Shown here in pieces: positions 1 to 13,420 of a DNA stretch of 64,000 nt. A model generated the notes under the pieces. The model saw only the letters and a program-made list of their open reading frames with translations. It made no database searches and was not told the DNA's origin. This DNA comes from Limiplasma sp034927815 (GTDB taxonomy: Bacteria > Bacillota > Clostridia > Christensenellales > Aristaeellaceae). Position 1 is the first letter of the stretch; each line of letters starts with the position of its first letter. Made by a program: the position numbers and the translations under genes. The stretch lies in NCBI GenBank assembly GCA_034927815.1, contig JAYFPK010000003.1:72614-136613 (forward strand), given 5' to 3'.

Positions 1-1
1 G

Positions 2-862
2 TTACATCCCCAGATGGCTCTTGCCTTCCCCATGCCTGATGAACTCGCCCCTGCGAAGCTCGTCAAAAGCCTGCTCCAGCTCCTCCCGGGTGTTCATCAC
101 AATGGGGCCTCCCCAGGCGATGGGCTCCCCCAAGGGCTTGCCGGAGAAGAAGATGAAGCGCAGAGGGCTTTGGGGCGGCGCGGCCACAGAAACCAGATCC
201 CCCTTGCCAAACAGCACCGCGGTCTTGGCGGGAACCGCCTGGCCGCCAATGAGCCCGTCTCCCTGAATCAAAAACACGAACGCCGTTTCCTCGGGCTTTG
301 TGGGAAGCTGTATCTCCTCCCCGGGGGGAACCTCCACGTCATACAGGGTGGCGGGGATATGGCGGGGCGTGACCCCGGCGGCCTCCCCAAAGCGCCCGGA
401 CAGCACCCGTACGCTGCTCCCCCCGGAGGAAACCAAAGGAATCATCTCCTGGGTGATGCCCAGATACGCCGGATCCGCCATCTTCTCCGCCCTAGGCAAG
501 TTCAGCCACAGCTGAAAGCCGAGCATCCTGCCGGATTCCTTGGGCATCTCCTGGTGCAGGATGCCGCTTCCCGCAGTCATCCACTGGCTTTCCCCGGGGT
601 AGATGGTTCCCTTGTTCCCCAGGCTGTCCTCATGCTCAATACGGCCCGAAATCAAGTAGGTAATCGTCTCGATCCCCCTATGGGGATGGGTGGGGAACCC
701 CGCCAGATAGTCCGAGGGATCCTGGGAATCAAAGGAGTCCAGCATCAAAAAGGGATCGAAGTCTTCCACGTCCCGATGCCCCAGCACCCGCACCAGCCGG
801 ACCCCCGCGCCATCCATGGCCTGCTGTCCCCGAATGGTTTTCACAATCTCCCGCTGCCGCAT
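2..862 (-). CDS. Pirin family protein
   Basis: This is a 286-residue bicupin of the pirin family. The metal-binding set is visible in the N-terminal cupin: H59 and H61 in HPHRG, then H103 and E105 in HQEM, the positions that hold iron in characterised pirins. Some bacterial and human pirins have quercetin 2,3-dioxygenase activity, but the physiological substrate here cannot be told from sequence. The stop codon lies at the very edge of the window and the frame is complete. It starts 38 bases after the alcohol dehydrogenase stop on the same strand, so the two are probably cotranscribed. The family call is firm; the function is open. Confidence 0.9.
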   Translation of the reverse strand: MRQREIVKTIRGQQAMDGAGVRLVRVLGHRDVEDFDPFLMLDSFDSQDPSDYLAGFPTHPHRGIETITYLISGRIEHEDSLGNKGTIYPGESQWMTAGSGILHQEMPKESGRMLGFQLWLNLPRAEKMADPAYLGITQEMIPLVSSGGSSVRVLSGRFGEAAGVTPRHIPATLYDVEVPPGEEIQLPTKPEETAFVFLIQGDGLIGGQAVPAKTAVLFGKGDLVSVAAPPQSPLRFIFFSGKPLGEPIAWGGPIVMNTREELEQAFDELRRGEFIRHGEGKSHLGM

Positions 863-900
863 CCCTATTCCCCTTCCTATCCAGAGGGCGAACGTCCCCC

Positions 901-2079
901 TTATTGCACCGATTGGTAAATCGCCAGCACATCTTGCCAGTACAGCTTTTTCAGCCCGCCAATGGGAGTTTCCGCGCCAAAGGCCTCGCCGGTAGCCTTC
1001 TTCGCCATCTCCTCCAGCCTGTCCCCTCCGATGCCCAGCTCCGAAAGGGTGGCGGGGATGCCCATCTTGCGGTAGAACTCTTTCAGCCGCGCGATGCCCT
1101 CCTGGACAATCGCCTCGGGGTCGCGGTAGCTGCCCTGCACGCCCATTACGTTCACCGCGAACTGCACGAACATATTCACATTATCCCGATACACGTATTG
1201 CATCCAGGCGGGGGTCAAAACCGCCAGCCCGGTCCCATGGGTGACGTCGTAGAGGGCGGACAGCTCGTGCTCCATGTTGTGGCAGGCCCAATCCTGCTGG
1301 CGGCCCATGCCCACCAGGCCGTTGTGGGCCACGGTGCCGCCAAAGCCCAGCTCGCACCAGGCCTCGTAATTGCGCGGGTTCGCCAGCGCAATAGGCGCGT
1401 TTTTCATCAGCGTCTTCAGCACCGTTTCACACAGCCCGTCCGTCAAATCCGTATGGGTGGTGTTGGTGAAATAGCGCTCAAAGACGTGGCTCATCATATC
1501 CGCCACCCCGGCGGCAATCTGCTCCTTGGGCAGCGTAAAGAACAGCTCCGGGTTCATGACGCTGAGCAAGGGACGCAGGCGCGGGCTGCCATAGCCATAT
1601 TTGAGCTGCTTTTCTTCGTTGGTGATCACCGTATCGCCGCTGGATTCACTCCCGGCTGCCGGGATGGTCAAAATGGTGGCCACAGGCAGCGCTTTGTCGA
1701 TCTCCTTGCCCTGTTCGTACATGTCCCAGACGTCCCCGTCATAGTAAACGCCCATGGCAATGGCCTTGGCCGAATCGATGACGCTTCCGCCTCCCACCGC
1801 CAGCACCAGTTCCACCTTTTCCTTCTTGCACAGCTCGATGCCCTCATGCACCAAAGACAGCCGGGGATTGGGCTGAACGCCCCCCAGCTCCACAAAGGGC
1901 AGGCCGCTTTGTTTCAGCGAGGCGATCACCGTATCATAAAGGCCGCTGCGCTTGATGCTGCCGCCGCCGTAATGCACCAGCACCTTGCCGCCGTGAGGCT
2001 TGAGCAGCTCGCCAATTTGGCTTTCCGTATCCCTTCCAAACAGAATCCGGGCAGGAGAATAAAAATCAAAGTTCAGCAT
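901..2079 (-). CDS. Iron-containing alcohol dehydrogenase (butanol dehydrogenase type)
   Basis: This 392-residue protein belongs to the group III metal-dependent alcohol dehydrogenases, closest in layout to the BDH/YqhD branch. It would reduce aldehydes to alcohols with NAD(P)H. The nucleotide-binding loop GGGSVIDSAKAIA is present. The metal-site segments are also present: DMMSHVFE, the HNMEHELSALYDVTHG stretch and the following GTGLAVL. The full family length is kept. It is the first gene of a probable two-gene unit with the pirin gene and has its own promoter upstream. It is divergent from nothing and faces away from the vanW-rex pair. The native alcohol and the cofactor preference are not decidable here. 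Confidence 0.92.
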   Translation of the reverse strand: MLNFDFYSPARILFGRDTESQIGELLKPHGGKVLVHYGGGSIKRSGLYDTVIASLKQSGLPFVELGGVQPNPRLSLVHEGIELCKKEKVELVLAVGGGSVIDSAKAIAMGVYYDGDVWDMYEQGKEIDKALPVATILTIPAAGSESSGDTVITNEEKQLKYGYGSPRLRPLLSVMNPELFFTLPKEQIAAGVADMMSHVFERYFTNTTHTDLTDGLCETVLKTLMKNAPIALANPRNYEAWCELGFGGTVAHNGLVGMGRQQDWACHNMEHELSALYDVTHGTGLAVLTPAWMQYVYRDNVNMFVQFAVNVMGVQGSYRDPEAIVQEGIARLKEFYRKMGIPATLSELGIGGDRLEEMAKKATGEAFGAETPIGGLKKLYWQDVLAIYQSVQ

Positions 2080-2196
2080 GACAACCGACCTCTCTTTCCT
2101 TTTCCACTCATGTATTGGGACCGGAGGGGAAAACGGCTTTAGCGCCTACCTGCCTTCCCGAGGCTGGGAGGCGCGCCGCTCCACGGTCCTGTTTTC

Positions 2197-2225
2197 ATTG
2201 TACGTGCTTATGGAAGAATTTGCAA
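2197..2225 (-). promoter_or_regulatory. Sigma-A-type promoter for the alcohol dehydrogenase
   Basis: On the minus strand a -35 TTGCAA (2220-2225) and a -10 TACAAT (2197-2202) are separated by exactly 17 bases. They lie about 120 bases upstream of the dehydrogenase start. The match is by eye only. Confidence 0.5.
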
Positions 2226-2229
2226 GGCC

Positions 2230-2261
2230 AACGCTCCGCCGGGTAGGTCCGGCGGAGCGTT
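2230..2261 (-). terminator. Hairpin downstream of the vanW gene
   Basis: This is a perfect 13-bp inverted repeat (arms 2230-2242 and 2249-2261, loop GTAGGT) with GC-rich arms, placed 26 bases after the vanW-domain gene stop. A long T run is missing, so it may be an intrinsic terminator or only an RNA 3' end stabiliser. Confidence 0.55.
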
Positions 2262-2286
2262 CTGCAACAGGCCTTTTCGCTATCCT

Positions 2287-4239
2287 TTAATTATACTCGA
2301 TGGTGCGCTGGTATGCCTTGTAGGTGCTGGTATGGAGCTTCTCCCGTTTGATCTCGGTTCCGCTTTGATACCAAATCTTATAGGTATCCACCACATACCC
2401 GGTTCTGGACTTGATGGTCTCCTTGCTGGTGCCGGGGGTCATGTTGGGGTTGGGCACATAGCGCACATCCAGGGGAGGCTCCATGGTCTTGACCACCGTG
2501 GATTTCAGGTCAATGGTGACGTCCTCGCCCAAAGGGAAGCCCCAGATTTCCGCCGAGCACTTACGGTTCTGGTAATAGGCCACCACATAAACCGGGGTGT
2601 CCTTGTTGTTTCGGAACTGAAAGTCCAGGTTGGGCCAGTTCACCGTGGCGTCCTCGCCCCGGTTCACATAGGTGCTGGGCCAGGCATGGGGGCTGCGGCT
2701 GACGATCTCCAGGTCCGCCCGGGCCACGGCGTTAAACAGCGTAGAGGATACCTGGCAAATGCCGCCGCCTACCTCCTCAATGCTCTGCCCCGCGGCGATG
2801 GCCCCGGCCTCCCGGTAGCCCTTTTCAATGGTGCGCTGCCCTGTGGCGGCGTTGAAGCTGAAGGTCTCGCCGGGCATCAGCACCGTGCTGGTGATGGCCT
2901 GGCAGGCCAAATCGATGTTGTTGTTGCGGTTGCTGTCCTTGGTGGTGTCCGTGGTATAGGCCGCGATCCGCCGGAAGTTGGCGCTGAGCTGGGCCTTTGT
3001 CACCTTGGGTTGGGTTAGGATCGGCTCCACGGTGATGGTAGTCCCCTTTTCCCCGTTGTCCAGGCTGGCGGTGACCTTTTGATACAACTCCTGGGCATCG
3101 ATCGTGACGCCCACCTGCTCGTCGGCAAACAGCAGCGTATGGGTGGAGATATCGATGCTTTGCAGCGCCGCGTCCTTGGGTTCCCTTGTCACAAAGGCCG
3201 CGATATCCTCCACCAGCTTGCGCACTGTCTCATGGTCGTAAGCGGCCTTGACGCTCAGGTTCACCCCGGCCTCCCTCAAAGCCATGACCGTACTCAGCCT
3301 TTCCCGGAAGGGCGTGATGTGGGTGCCCAGGGGGTCGGTGGTGTTGGTCCGGCCCACGGCATAGGCCTGGTGGAGCACATTGCCCAAATCCCGGCTGGCG
3401 GGCACATTGCTTCCGTCAAAGGTCCAGGTTTTGTTGCCGATGGTCACGTTCACCGAGAACAGGTTCTGGGGGGTGACATCCGCTCCGGCCAGGGCCGCCT
3501 GCGCCTGCTGGATGGTCATGCCGCCCACATGGTGCCCGTCCACAAACACCCCCGGATAGATCACGTCCTGCTGGAGATAATCCCTGGATTGCTTATAATT
3601 CTGGGCGATCTGCCTGTCGTAGCGCAAAACTTCCCCGTTGATGAAGGCGTAGTTGCCCACATCCTTCCAGAAATACCCCACCACCTGGGGCATCATCATC
3701 ACGGCGATAAACGCCAGCGCCGCCACACAGACTGTGATAACCCCCGCATACCAATAGGGGCTGGAGAAAAAGCCCGTTTTGCCTGGGTCTTTGCCGCCGG
3801 GGTCATTCCCTTTGGAGCCCGGGCCCTTCCCCGAAGGCTTTTTGCCTGGGGCCTTGGAGGCCGGACCATTTTCCTTGGCCCCACGCACAGGCTGCCGCAT
3901 CTGCTCCGGAATCGCCGCCAGGGACATGCCCCAGGACCAGTCCTCGTCAAAGAGGAAATCCCCCCGCGCATCCGCCCTGGAGACGGAACCCCCGGCGGCA
4001 GGGCCCGCTCCGCCCCGGAGGCCGGCACCGGCCCTGGACCCATAGGCTCCCGGGACTGCGGCAGCCAAAGAAACGGGCCCGCGCTGCCCCTTGCCTCCGG
4101 CCCTGGCGGAAAAAGAGGGCGGCAGGGCAAACTCCCCCCTCTCGCTATGGATCCTCAGGGGCGCCTGCTTGACTTTGGGATACGTCCGGGGCCTGTACAG
4201 CTCCGGATTATTGACGTCTTGATTGTCCCATGTCTCCAT
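2287..4239 (-). CDS. VanW domain membrane-anchored protein
   Basis: This is a 650-residue protein. A proline/glycine/alanine-rich cytoplasmic region of about 160 residues is followed by one membrane segment (about 164-188). After that comes a peptidoglycan-binding-like region (IYPGVFVDGHHVGGMTI) and then the VanW domain, which includes PGETFSFNAATG and GGGICQVSSTLFNA. VanW proteins occur in some vancomycin-resistance clusters but are common in clostridia with unknown cell-wall roles; nothing here indicates resistance. The ATG at 4239 was chosen because GGGAGG lies 8 bases before it; a longer frame would begin at a TTG that precedes that site. It follows rex by 27 bases and is probably cotranscribed with it. 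Confidence 0.88.
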   Translation of the reverse strand: METWDNQDVNNPELYRPRTYPKVKQAPLRIHSERGEFALPPSFSARAGGKGQRGPVSLAAAVPGAYGSRAGAGLRGGAGPAAGGSVSRADARGDFLFDEDWSWGMSLAAIPEQMRQPVRGAKENGPASKAPGKKPSGKGPGSKGNDPGGKDPGKTGFFSSPYWYAGVITVCVAALAFIAVMMMPQVVGYFWKDVGNYAFINGEVLRYDRQIAQNYKQSRDYLQQDVIYPGVFVDGHHVGGMTIQQAQAALAGADVTPQNLFSVNVTIGNKTWTFDGSNVPASRDLGNVLHQAYAVGRTNTTDPLGTHITPFRERLSTVMALREAGVNLSVKAAYDHETVRKLVEDIAAFVTREPKDAALQSIDISTHTLLFADEQVGVTIDAQELYQKVTASLDNGEKGTTITVEPILTQPKVTKAQLSANFRRIAAYTTDTTKDSNRNNNIDLACQAITSTVLMPGETFSFNAATGQRTIEKGYREAGAIAAGQSIEEVGGGICQVSSTLFNAVARADLEIVSRSPHAWPSTYVNRGEDATVNWPNLDFQFRNNKDTPVYVVAYYQNRKCSAEIWGFPLGEDVTIDLKSTVVKTMEPPLDVRYVPNPNMTPGTSKETIKSRTGYVVDTYKIWYQSGTEIKREKLHTSTYKAYQRTIEYN

Positions 4240-4266
4240 GGAAAAACCCTCCCTTACCAAGGCGGG

Positions 4267-4899
4267 TTACAGGGGACGCTTGTTGAGCATCCGGTAGGAA
4301 AGCTCTTGCAAGCCTTCCTCCAAATGGACATTCATCAGCACGCGTCCCTCCGGCAGCTTCAAATCCACCGGGGCGAAGTTCCAAAAAGCCTCCACGCCGT
4401 ACCCGCACAACTCCTCGGCCACTGCCTGGGCCGTGTCCGCCGGAACGGACAGAATGCAGATATCCACCTTATTGTCTTCAATATACTGGCGAATATTCGC
4501 CATGTCCTCCACCGTCAGGCCGCCAATCTGGTCGCCGATCTTTTCCGGATCATTGTCAAAAATCGCGGTGGTCTGAAAGCCGCTGTCCAGAAAGGAATCG
4601 GAGTTGGCAATGGCCCGGCCGATGTTGCCCGCTCCCACGATGATCATGGAATGAATCTGGTTGATCCCCAGAATACGGCCAATGTTCTCCCTCAGCTCGG
4701 GCACCGAATACCCGTATCCCTGTCTGCCAAACCCGCCAAAGCAGTTGATGTCCTGCCGGATCTGGGAGGCCGTGAGGTTCATCCTCGCGCCCAGCTCCTG
4801 GGAGGAAATCTGCGTTGCCCCTTCCTTTTCCAGCTGCTTCAAATACCGATAGTAGCCCGGAAGCCTGCGGATGACCGCGTCCGATACGTAGCCTGCCAT
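4267..4899 (-). CDS. rex: Redox-sensing transcriptional repressor Rex
   Basis: This 210-residue protein is a complete Rex. It has an N-terminal winged-helix DNA-binding domain (residues 1-80, including the SQELGARMNLTASQIRQDI segment) and a Rossmann domain with GAGNIG at 89-94 for NADH/NAD+ binding. Its C-terminal swap helix holds WNFAPV. Rex represses fermentation and redox genes and releases DNA when NADH rises, so the nearby alcohol dehydrogenase is a plausible target, although no clear operator is seen there. It is first in a probable rex-vanW transcript, divergent from sigK. Confidence 0.96.
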   Translation of the reverse strand: MAGYVSDAVIRRLPGYYRYLKQLEKEGATQISSQELGARMNLTASQIRQDINCFGGFGRQGYGYSVPELRENIGRILGINQIHSMIIVGAGNIGRAIANSDSFLDSGFQTTAIFDNDPEKIGDQIGGLTVEDMANIRQYIEDNKVDICILSVPADTAQAVAEELCGYGVEAFWNFAPVDLKLPEGRVLMNVHLEEGLQELSYRMLNKRPL

Positions 4900-4997
4900 A
4901 GTATGCCTCCTCGGGTGTAGAATCAGGGATATCCGAAATCAGGGGCCAGCGCGGCGCTCCATTCGTTACGGGTTGGTTACAAATTCATGCACATTGT

Positions 4998-5026
4998 ATC
5001 ATAACATATTGCCTTGTTTTTCACAA
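4998..5026 (-). promoter_or_regulatory. Promoter of rex
   Basis: On the minus strand TTGTGA (5021-5026) and TATGAT (4998-5003) are separated by 17 bases. The -35 box lies inside a short inverted repeat, CTTGT-GAAAA-ACAAG, which resembles one half of a Rex operator (TTGTGAA). Self-repression is therefore possible, but the second half-site is not a good match. Confidence 0.5.
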
Positions 5027-5121
5027 GTATTTGGAAAAGGAATCCTGGCGAGGGCCCGCCCTCCCGGGCAATCCCCCCGCATAGGGCCAAGCCGGTAGGT
5101 CATAGGCTCCTATGGGAGGCG

Positions 5122-5814
5122 ATGGCGTTGATTTCTGCGTTCTTGCTTTGGCTTGTCAAGGATTGCCTGTTTCTGCTAGGGTACATCTCCGGCCAGCAAA
5201 ATTTCAAAAAACCCCTCAGCCCGGCCCAGGAGCGGGAGGCTCTTTTGCAGATGCAAGCCGGGGACGAGAGCGCGCGGCAGAAGCTGATCGAGCACAACAT
5301 GCGCCTGGTGGTCCACGTGGCGCGGAAATACAAGGTGCCGGGGTGCAGCTTTGACGACCTGATCTCCATCGGCGCGGTGGGCCTGATCAAGGCCGTGCGC
5401 ACCTTCAACATGAGCACCGGCACCTCGCTATCCACCTACGCGGCCCGCTGCATTGAAAACGAGGTGCTGATGTGCCTGCGCCAAAGCCGCAAGCAGCAGG
5501 CGGACATCAGCCTGAACGAGCCCCTGGGCACGGACAGCGACGGCAATGCCGTCTCCTTTGTGGACATTCTGGGCACAGCCCCGGACATTGTGGAGGAGGA
5601 GGTGCGCCGCCGCATCACCCTGAGCAAGATTCAAAAGGCGCTCCCCTCGCTGCCGGAACGGGAGCGCCTGGTGCTGAAAATGCGCTACGGCCTGGCGGAC
5701 GGGAAGATTCATCCCCAGCATGAGATTGCCGATATGCTGGGCATTTCCCGGTCGTATGTATCCCGTGTAGAGAAGCACGGCATTGAGCTTTTGCGGGATA
5801 AGCTGATGGAGTAG
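5122..5814 (+). CDS. sigK: Sporulation sigma factor SigK
   Basis: This 230-residue sigma-70 family factor has the SigK layout. A hydrophobic N-terminal pro-region (MALISAFLLWLVKDCLFLLG) is followed by sigma region 2 (LIEHNMRLVVHVARKY, DLISIGAVGLIKAV) and region 4 with a helix-turn-helix (HEIADMLGISRSYVSRVEKH). SigK directs late mother-cell genes for coat and cortex in spore formation. The gene is uninterrupted, so no skin-type element splits it. The start at 5122 was chosen because GGGAGG lies just before it and because the product then begins with the typical pro-sequence; the frame stays open upstream but without a ribosome site. It converges on rpoC. Confidence 0.93.
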   Translation: MALISAFLLWLVKDCLFLLGYISGQQNFKKPLSPAQEREALLQMQAGDESARQKLIEHNMRLVVHVARKYKVPGCSFDDLISIGAVGLIKAVRTFNMSTGTSLSTYAARCIENEVLMCLRQSRKQQADISLNEPLGTDSDGNAVSFVDILGTAPDIVEEEVRRRITLSKIQKALPSLPERERLVLKMRYGLADGKIHPQHEIADMLGISRSYVSRVEKHGIELLRDKLME

Positions 5815-5844
5815 GGCGCTATGGGCACAGCTCCATTTCCTAAA

Positions 5845-5874
5845 AAGCGGCGCGCCTTCGCAGGCGCGCCGCTT
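5845..5874. terminator. Bidirectional terminator between sigK and rpoC
   Basis: A 12-bp perfect stem (arms 5845-5856 and 5863-5874, loop TTCGCA) rich in G and C lies between two converging genes. On the minus strand it runs directly into TTTTA, so it suits rpoC better than sigK. Confidence 0.75.
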
Positions 5875-5899
5875 CTCCTGTTCACCGGATGTTCCCGGC

Positions 5900-8800
5900 T
5901 TAGAAATTCTCCACCAAGTCGATGTCCTTATAGCGGCGCATGCCGGTTCCGGCGGGGATCAGCTTGCCGATGATCACGTTCTCCTTGAGGCCCACCAGGG
6001 GGTCCACCTTGCCCTTGATGGCGGCGTCGGTGAGAACCCGGGTGGTCTCCTGGAAGGAGGCGGCGGAGAGGAAGCTTTCCGTAGCCAGGGAGGCCTTGGT
6101 GATGCCCAGCAAAATGCGCTTGGCGATGGCGGGGCGGCCGCCTTGCTCGATGGTGGCCCGGTTGGCCTCCTCGAAGCGGAAGATGTCCACCAGGGAGCCG
6201 GGGAGCAGCGCGGTATCGCCGCTGTCCTCCACCCGCACCTTGCGCAGCATCTGGCGCACGATGATCTCAATGTGCTTGTCGCTGATGTTTACGCCCTGCT
6301 GGCGGTATACGCTGAGCACCTCCCGCAGCAGGTAGTCCTGCACGGCCTTTACGCCCAGGATGCGCAGCAGGTCATGGGGATTGATGGAGCCTTCGATCAG
6401 CTCCGCTCCCGCTTCCACCATCTGGCCGTCCTGGACCTTCAGGCGACTGCCGTAGTTGATCTGGTACGCCTTTTGCTCATGGGCGTCCTCCAGGCTGGTC
6501 ACGGTGACCTCGCGCTTTTTCTTGTTTTCGCCGATGCTGACCTGGCCGCTGATTTCAGCCAGAATGGCGTCGCGCTTGGGCTTGCGGGCCTCAAAGAGCT
6601 CCTCCACCCGGGGCAGACCCTGGGTGATGTCCTCCCCGGCCGCAACGCCGCCGGTGTGGAAGGTACGCATGGTAAGCTGGGTGCCGGGCTCGCCGATGGC
6701 CTGGGCGGCGATGATGCCCACGGCCTCGCCCACGTCCACCGCGCCGCCGGTAGCCAGGTTGGCCCCGTAGCAGCGGGCGCAGACGCCCGTCTCGTTGCGG
6801 CAGGTGAGCACGCTGCGCACCTGGGTCTTTTTGATGCCCGCCTCCAGAATTTCATGGGCCTTTTCATGGGAAATGGTCTCGTTGAGGGCTACGATGATCT
6901 CGCCGGTGGCGGGATGTAGGATGTCCTCGGCGGCCACCCGGCCCACCAGCCGATCCTCCAGGCTTTCAATGACCTGGTTGCCGATGGTGATCTCCTGCAC
7001 GGTGATGCCCCGCACCTTTTCCCCCCGGGCCGCAAAGCAGTCCAGCTCCCGGACGATGACCTCCTGGGACACGTCCACCAACCGGCGGGTCAGGTAGCCG
7101 GAGTCCGCCGTACGCAGCGCGGTGTCCGCCAGGGATTTCCGGCTGCCGTGGGAGGAGATGAAGAACTCCAGTACCGTGAGGCCCTCGCGGAAATTGGCGC
7201 GGATGGGCAGCTCAATGGTCTTGCCCGAGGGAGAGGCCATCAGGCCCCGCATGCCGGCCAGCTGGGCCACCTGGGAGGCGCTGCCGCGGGCGCCGGAGTC
7301 GGTCATCATGCGGATGGGGTTGAACTTATCCAGCCCAGGCAGAATCTTGCTCCGCAGGGCGGCGGTGGTGTTGTTCCAGATATCCACCACCTTGCTGTAA
7401 CGCTCGTCCTCGGAGAGCAAGCCCATGCGGAACATGTTGTTGATCTCGCTGACGGTTTCATCGGCTTCCTTGAGCATTTCCTTCTTCTCCGGAGGCACGA
7501 TGATGTCGCTGACGGCCACGGTGACCGCGCCCCGGGTGGAGTACTTGAAGCCAAGGGTCTTGATGGAGTCCAGCACCTGGGCGGTCTTGTGGATGCCGTG
7601 CTTTTGGTACACCTCGTCCACAATCTTGCCCAGTTCCTTCTTGCCCACCAGGGTGTCCACCTCCAGGGCGAACATGTCATCCAGGCAGGTCCGCGGCTTG
7701 CGCCCGATATCCTGGGGGATCACCTCGTTAAAGAGCAGCAGTCCCAAAGTGCAGTCAATGATCTTATGTCCCGTCTGACCCTCAAAGGAGCGCTTGACGC
7801 GGACCTTGATGGGGGCTTGCAAGCTGATCTGCTCCGTCTGGTAGGCCATCAGGGCCTCGTCGGGGCTGGTGAAGACCCGGCCCGCGCCCTTGGCGTCCGG
7901 GCGGTCAATGGTCAGGTAATAGCAGCCGATGACCATGTCCTGGGAGGGGGACATAACGGGCTTTCCGTCCTGGGGCTTCAAAATGTTGTTATGGGCCAGC
8001 ATCAGGAAGCGGGCCTCCGCCTGGGCCTCCATGGACAGGGGTACGTGAACCGCCATCTGGTCCCCGTCAAAGTCCGCGTTGTAGGCGGTACAGACCAGGG
8101 GATGGAGCTTGAGGGCCTTGCCCTCCACCAAAATGGGCTCGAAGGCCTGAATGCCCAGACGGTGCAGCGTGGGAGCGCGGTTGAGGAGCACCGGATGCTC
8201 CTTGATGACGCTCTCCAGGATGTCCCACACCTCGGGCTTGCCCCGCTCCACCATGCGCTTGGCGTTCTTACCGTGGTGGGCGTACTTGAGGGTCACCAGC
8301 CGCTCGATGACAAAGGGCTTGAAGAGCTCCAGGGCCATTTCCTTGGGCAGGCCGCACTGGTACAGCTTGAGCTCCGGGCCCACCACGATCACGGAACGGC
8401 CCGAGTAGTCCACCCGCTTGCCCAGCAGGTTCTGGCGGAAGCGGCCTTGCTTGCCCCGCAGCAGGTCGGAAAGGGATTTCAGGGCCCGGTTGCCGGGGCC
8501 CGTAACGGCGCGGCCACGGCGGCCATTGTCGATCAGCGCGTCCACAGCCTCTTGGAGCATGCGCTTCTCATTGCGCACGATGATATCCGGAGCGCCCAGC
8601 TCCAGGAGCCTCTTGAGCCGGTTGTTGCGGTTGATCACCCGGCGGTAGAGGTCGTTAAGGTCGCTGGTGGCAAAGCGGCCGCCGTCCAGCTGCACCATGG
8701 GCCGCAGATCCGGCGGGATCACGGGGACCACGTCCAGGATCATCCATTCGGGCCGGTTCTTGGAGGTGCGGAAGGCTTCCACCACCTCCAGGCGCTTTAC

Positions 8801-9463
8801 GGCCCGGGCGCGCTTTTGGCCTTCGCTCTCCCGGTCCCGCTCCTTTTCCACCAGCTCGGAGATTTCCTTTTTCAGCTTGGCGCTGATCTCGTCCAGGTCC
8901 AATTCCAGCAGCATTTCCTTCACGGCTTCCGCGCCCATGCCGGCCCTGAAGCTGCCCTTGCCAAACTGGGCTTCCAACTCCCGGTACTTGGCGTCGGTGA
9001 TCAGCTCATACTTTTTCAGGCCGGTTTTCTGGGAATCGCCGGGGTCCAGCACGATGAAATTGGCGAAGTAGAGCACCTTTTCCAAAGCCCTGGGGCTGAC
9101 GTCCAGCAGCATGCCCATGCGGCTGGGGATGCCCTTGAAGTACCAGATATGGCTTACAGGCGCCGCCAGCTGGATATGCCCCATGCGCTCCCGGCGGACC
9201 TTGGCGCGGGTCACCTGGACCCCGCACTTATCGCAAACCTTGTTCTTGTCCTTGAATTTGATGCGCTTGTACTTGCCGCAGTTGCACTCCCAGTCCTTCT
9301 GGGGTCCAAAGATGCGCTCGCAGAACAAGCCGTCCCTTTCGGGCTTCAGGGTACGGTAGTTGATGGTTTCAGGCTTGGAAACCTCGCCATAGCTCCATTT
9401 GAGGATCTGCTCCGGCGACGCCATGCCAATCTGGATCGAATCAAGGTTCGTCAGTTCAAACAA
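5900..9463 (-). CDS. rpoC: RNA polymerase subunit beta'
   Basis: This is the 1187-residue beta' subunit of RNA polymerase. The N-terminal zinc ribbon is present (CNCGKYK with CDKCGVQVT). The catalytic magnesium motif NADFDGDQMAVH and the trigger-loop segment around MRTFHTGG are present too. The length is normal for Bacillota, without the large inserts of proteobacteria. The start codon is TTG at 9461-9463, preceded at about 10 bases by GGGAG. It lies 54 bases after rpoB and shares its transcript. The C-terminus ends close to the terminator shared with sigK. Confidence 0.98.
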   Translation of the reverse strand: MFELTNLDSIQIGMASPEQILKWSYGEVSKPETINYRTLKPERDGLFCERIFGPQKDWECNCGKYKRIKFKDKNKVCDKCGVQVTRAKVRRERMGHIQLAAPVSHIWYFKGIPSRMGMLLDVSPRALEKVLYFANFIVLDPGDSQKTGLKKYELITDAKYRELEAQFGKGSFRAGMGAEAVKEMLLELDLDEISAKLKKEISELVEKERDRESEGQKRARAVKRLEVVEAFRTSKNRPEWMILDVVPVIPPDLRPMVQLDGGRFATSDLNDLYRRVINRNNRLKRLLELGAPDIIVRNEKRMLQEAVDALIDNGRRGRAVTGPGNRALKSLSDLLRGKQGRFRQNLLGKRVDYSGRSVIVVGPELKLYQCGLPKEMALELFKPFVIERLVTLKYAHHGKNAKRMVERGKPEVWDILESVIKEHPVLLNRAPTLHRLGIQAFEPILVEGKALKLHPLVCTAYNADFDGDQMAVHVPLSMEAQAEARFLMLAHNNILKPQDGKPVMSPSQDMVIGCYYLTIDRPDAKGAGRVFTSPDEALMAYQTEQISLQAPIKVRVKRSFEGQTGHKIIDCTLGLLLFNEVIPQDIGRKPRTCLDDMFALEVDTLVGKKELGKIVDEVYQKHGIHKTAQVLDSIKTLGFKYSTRGAVTVAVSDIIVPPEKKEMLKEADETVSEINNMFRMGLLSEDERYSKVVDIWNNTTAALRSKILPGLDKFNPIRMMTDSGARGSASQVAQLAGMRGLMASPSGKTIELPIRANFREGLTVLEFFISSHGSRKSLADTALRTADSGYLTRRLVDVSQEVIVRELDCFAARGEKVRGITVQEITIGNQVIESLEDRLVGRVAAEDILHPATGEIIVALNETISHEKAHEILEAGIKKTQVRSVLTCRNETGVCARCYGANLATGGAVDVGEAVGIIAAQAIGEPGTQLTMRTFHTGGVAAGEDITQGLPRVEELFEARKPKRDAILAEISGQVSIGENKKKREVTVTSLEDAHEQKAYQINYGSRLKVQDGQMVEAGAELIEGSINPHDLLRILGVKAVQDYLLREVLSVYRQQGVNISDKHIEIIVRQMLRKVRVEDSGDTALLPGSLVDIFRFEEANRATIEQGGRPAIAKRILLGITKASLATESFLSAASFQETTRVLTDAAIKGKVDPLVGLKENVIIGKLIPAGTGMRRYKDIDLVENF

Positions 9464-9517
9464 AATACGGCCACTCCCTTCACATCATCGGGATGTTCAT
9501 TCACAAACAGCGCCGGA

Positions 9518-13255
<3,738 letters not shown>

Positions 13256-13420
13256 AAATGCCATCACCCCTTATGTTCTCGCACCGCACCCACCGGTCAA
13301 TCCGGCAATCCCTTACGGGGCAACAAGATTTTCCTGTTGCTTTTTTTGCGATTGGCATGTACAATACCAATCAGCCAAAAGTCGCCAAACTGCTCAGTAA
13401 CGATACTGATGCAATTTTAC

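Noticed and set aside
5089..5108. ATA-17-CATAGGCT pattern before sigK resembling a sigma-E promoter
   Set aside because: A transcript from it would begin at about 5115, inside the ribosome site GGGAGG, so it could not support normal initiation.
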